Positions 62,826 to 64,000 of a stretch of 64,000 nt of DNA are shown piece by piece. A program made the position numbers and the translations under genes. The notes under the pieces are model-generated. The model did no database searches. It saw only the letters and a program-made list of their open reading frames with translations, and had not been told where the DNA came from. Every line of letters begins with the position of its first letter. Positions within the stretch are counted from its first letter, which is position 1. Source of the stretch: Pseudomonas sp. VD-NE ins (GTDB taxonomy: Bacteria; Pseudomonadota; Gammaproteobacteria; Pseudomonadales; Pseudomonadaceae); assembly GCF_031882575.1 (NCBI RefSeq), contig NZ_CP134772.1, forward strand, positions 3,925,001 to 3,989,000, given 5' to 3'.

Positions 62826-64000
62826 CTAGAGGCCGAAGCGGTCGCGCAGCGAATAGTAGACGGCGCCGAGGGCGGTGAGTGGCGCGGAGAACGTGCGGCC
62901 GCCGAGCATTGGCATGTGCGGCAACGACGCAAAGGCGTCGAAACGCTCGGCGTCGCCACGGATCATTTCCGAGATCAGCTTGCCGGCAAGGTGCGAGCAG
63001 GTGACGCCGTGGCCGCTGTAGCCTTGCATGTAGTAGGCGTTCTTTTCGATGCGGCCGAATTGCGGCATGCGGGACATGGTCAGCAGGAAGTTGCCGGTCC
63101 AGCGGTAGTCGATCTTGACGTCTTTGAGCTGCGGGAAGGTCTTGAGGATCTTCGGGCGGATCAGTTGTTCGATGTCGTCCGGTTCACGCGCGCCGTAGAC
63201 CACGCCGCCGCCGTAGAGCAGACGGTTGTCGGCGGTCAGACGGTAGTAATCCAACAGGTAGTTGCAGTCTTCGACGCAGTAGTTGTTGGTGATCAGGCTG
63301 CGTGCCTGCTTCTCGGTCAGCGGTTCGGTGACGACGATCTGCGAGCCGCAGGGCATGCTTTTCGCGGTCACGCGGTTGTCGAGACCTTGCGGCAGATAAG
63401 CGTTGCCAGCGATCAGCAGGTACTTGGCGCGGACCTGGCCTTTGGCTGTACGCACGACGTTAGGCTCGCCGTATTTGATTTCCACGGCCGCCGATTGCTC
63501 GTAGATCTTGCCGCCCAAACGCGTGATCGCCGCAGCTTCACCGAGGGCCAGGTTCAGCGGGTGAACGTGGCCGCCCTGCATGTCCAGCAGGCCGCCGACG
63601 TATGCATCGGAGCCGACTTCACGACGAATCTCAGCCGCGTCGAGCATCTTCAGGTTGTTGTTGCCGTAACGTTCCCAGCCGCGCTTCTGCTCGGCCAGAC
63701 CGTTGAGTTGTTTCTTGTTCATCGCTGCGAAGATACCGCCCGGGCGGTAGTCGCATTGGATGTCGTATTCCTTGATGCGCGAACGGATGATGTCGGCGCC
63801 TTCGAAGATCATGCTGCCGAGAATTTCTGCAGTCTTGTCGCCGTAACGCTCTTCGATCACGTCGACGTCGCGACTGTACGAGTTGACCAGTTGGCCGCCG
63901 TTGCGACCGCTGGCGCCGTAGCCGACTTTCGCCGCTTCCAGCACCGTCACTTTGTAGCCCGCTTCGGTGAGGAACAGCGCCGAGGACAGGCCGGTGTAAC
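62826..64000 (-). CDS. FAD-dependent oxidoreductase, PuuB/PauB-like, N-terminus outside window
   Basis: At least 391 residues of a DAO-family flavoenzyme paralogous to the protein at 51898. VGYGASGRNGGQLVNS, GYSGHGVTCSHLAGKL and CNYLLDYYRLTADNRLLYGG are shared features. The Met at 63950 is internal, because coding continues to the window edge (YTGLSSALFLTEAGYKV), upstream of which the dinucleotide-binding glycines are expected. It probably oxidises a gamma-glutamyl polyamine or related amine. Its own terminator follows, and a PuuR-like gene lies further downstream. Confidence 0.9.
   Translation of the reverse strand, partial: YTGLSSALFLTEAGYKVTVLEAAKVGYGASGRNGGQLVNSYSRDVDVIEERYGDKTAEILGSMIFEGADIIRSRIKEYDIQCDYRPGGIFAAMNKKQLNGLAEQKRGWERYGNNNLKMLDAAEIRREVGSDAYVGGLLDMQGGHVHPLNLALGEAAAITRLGGKIYEQSAAVEIKYGEPNVVRTAKGQVRAKYLLIAGNAYLPQGLDNRVTAKSMPCGSQIVVTEPLTEKQARSLITNNYCVEDCNYLLDYYRLTADNRLLYGGGVVYGAREPDDIEQLIRPKILKTFPQLKDVKIDYRWTGNFLLTMSRMPQFGRIEKNAYYMQGYSGHGVTCSHLAGKLISEMIRGDAERFDAFASLPHMPMLGGRTFSAPLTALGAVYYSLRDRFGL

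Overview
The window looks like a chromosomal segment of a Pseudomonas of the fluorescens complex. The evidence is high-GC coding sequence, dense Pseudomonas REP/BIME elements (at least four sequence families), and typical gene sets: bphO-bphP, cioAB with a DUF2474 peptide, DUF2790-copRS, DUF6124 and pau/puu-type polyamine genes. No rRNA, tRNA, prophage or CRISPR array was seen. Only the segment around 60.8-61.6 kb is clearly AT-rich and foreign-looking.

Layout. 0-6 kb: a catabolic cluster cut by the left edge (alpha/beta hydrolase, aldehyde dehydrogenase, flavin reductase, carboxymuconolactone-decarboxylase-like protein, GntR regulator, Nudix hydrolase), then DUF1330 and a RibB-type protein diverging from a GntR-like operator. 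It looks like the flavin-supply and downstream part of an FMN-dependent oxygenase pathway. 6-7 kb: a DUF6124 gene behind a strongly structured leader. 7-13 kb: an exported CMD-family protein with an odd N-terminus, a methyltransferase, a TonB-receptor remnant, a VOC protein, an AraC regulator, an ArsR-type regulator with two matching operators and a quinone-oxidoreductase-like enzyme, an ABM protein and LysE. 13-20 kb: bacteriophytochrome plus heme oxygenase, a second LysE, a VOC protein, and an ada / PEP-mutase-like / alkA-like DNA repair run. 20-24 kb: a tandem repeat block, a polyamine-binding protein, agmatine deiminase and LysR. 24-34 kb: DoxX, two L,D-transpeptidases, DUF2790-copR-copS, MFS/LysR, a SleB-like hydrolase and a CAP protein. 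34-36.7 kb: the cyanide-insensitive oxidase operon.

36.7-48.3 kb is a coherent molybdenum cofactor/formate-dehydrogenase-like block: a YdeP-type molybdoenzyme, moaA, bestrophin, moeA, moaB, a LysR regulator, fdhD and moaCDE. It is interrupted by a 12-copy tandem BIME array. All five transcription starts in this block carry a 42-bp composite element with constant internal spacing. It is the probable operator of the LysR regulator encoded in the middle and, to my eye, the strongest new regulatory signal in the window.

48.3-58.3 kb: ChrA, gamma-glutamylputrescine synthetase and oxidase genes (with two leader micro-ORFs), DeoR and LysR regulators, a quinone reductase, an AbrB-family membrane protein and an HD hydrolase. 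58.3-64 kb: small secreted proteins, an orphan hcp followed by a DUF4225 putative type VI effector and two AT-rich membrane ORFs (candidate immunity genes), a PuuR-like regulator, and a second gamma-glutamylputrescine-oxidase-like gene cut by the right edge. Polyamine turnover recurs across the window (aguA, polyamine-binding protein, puuA, two puuB-like genes, PuuR-like regulator).
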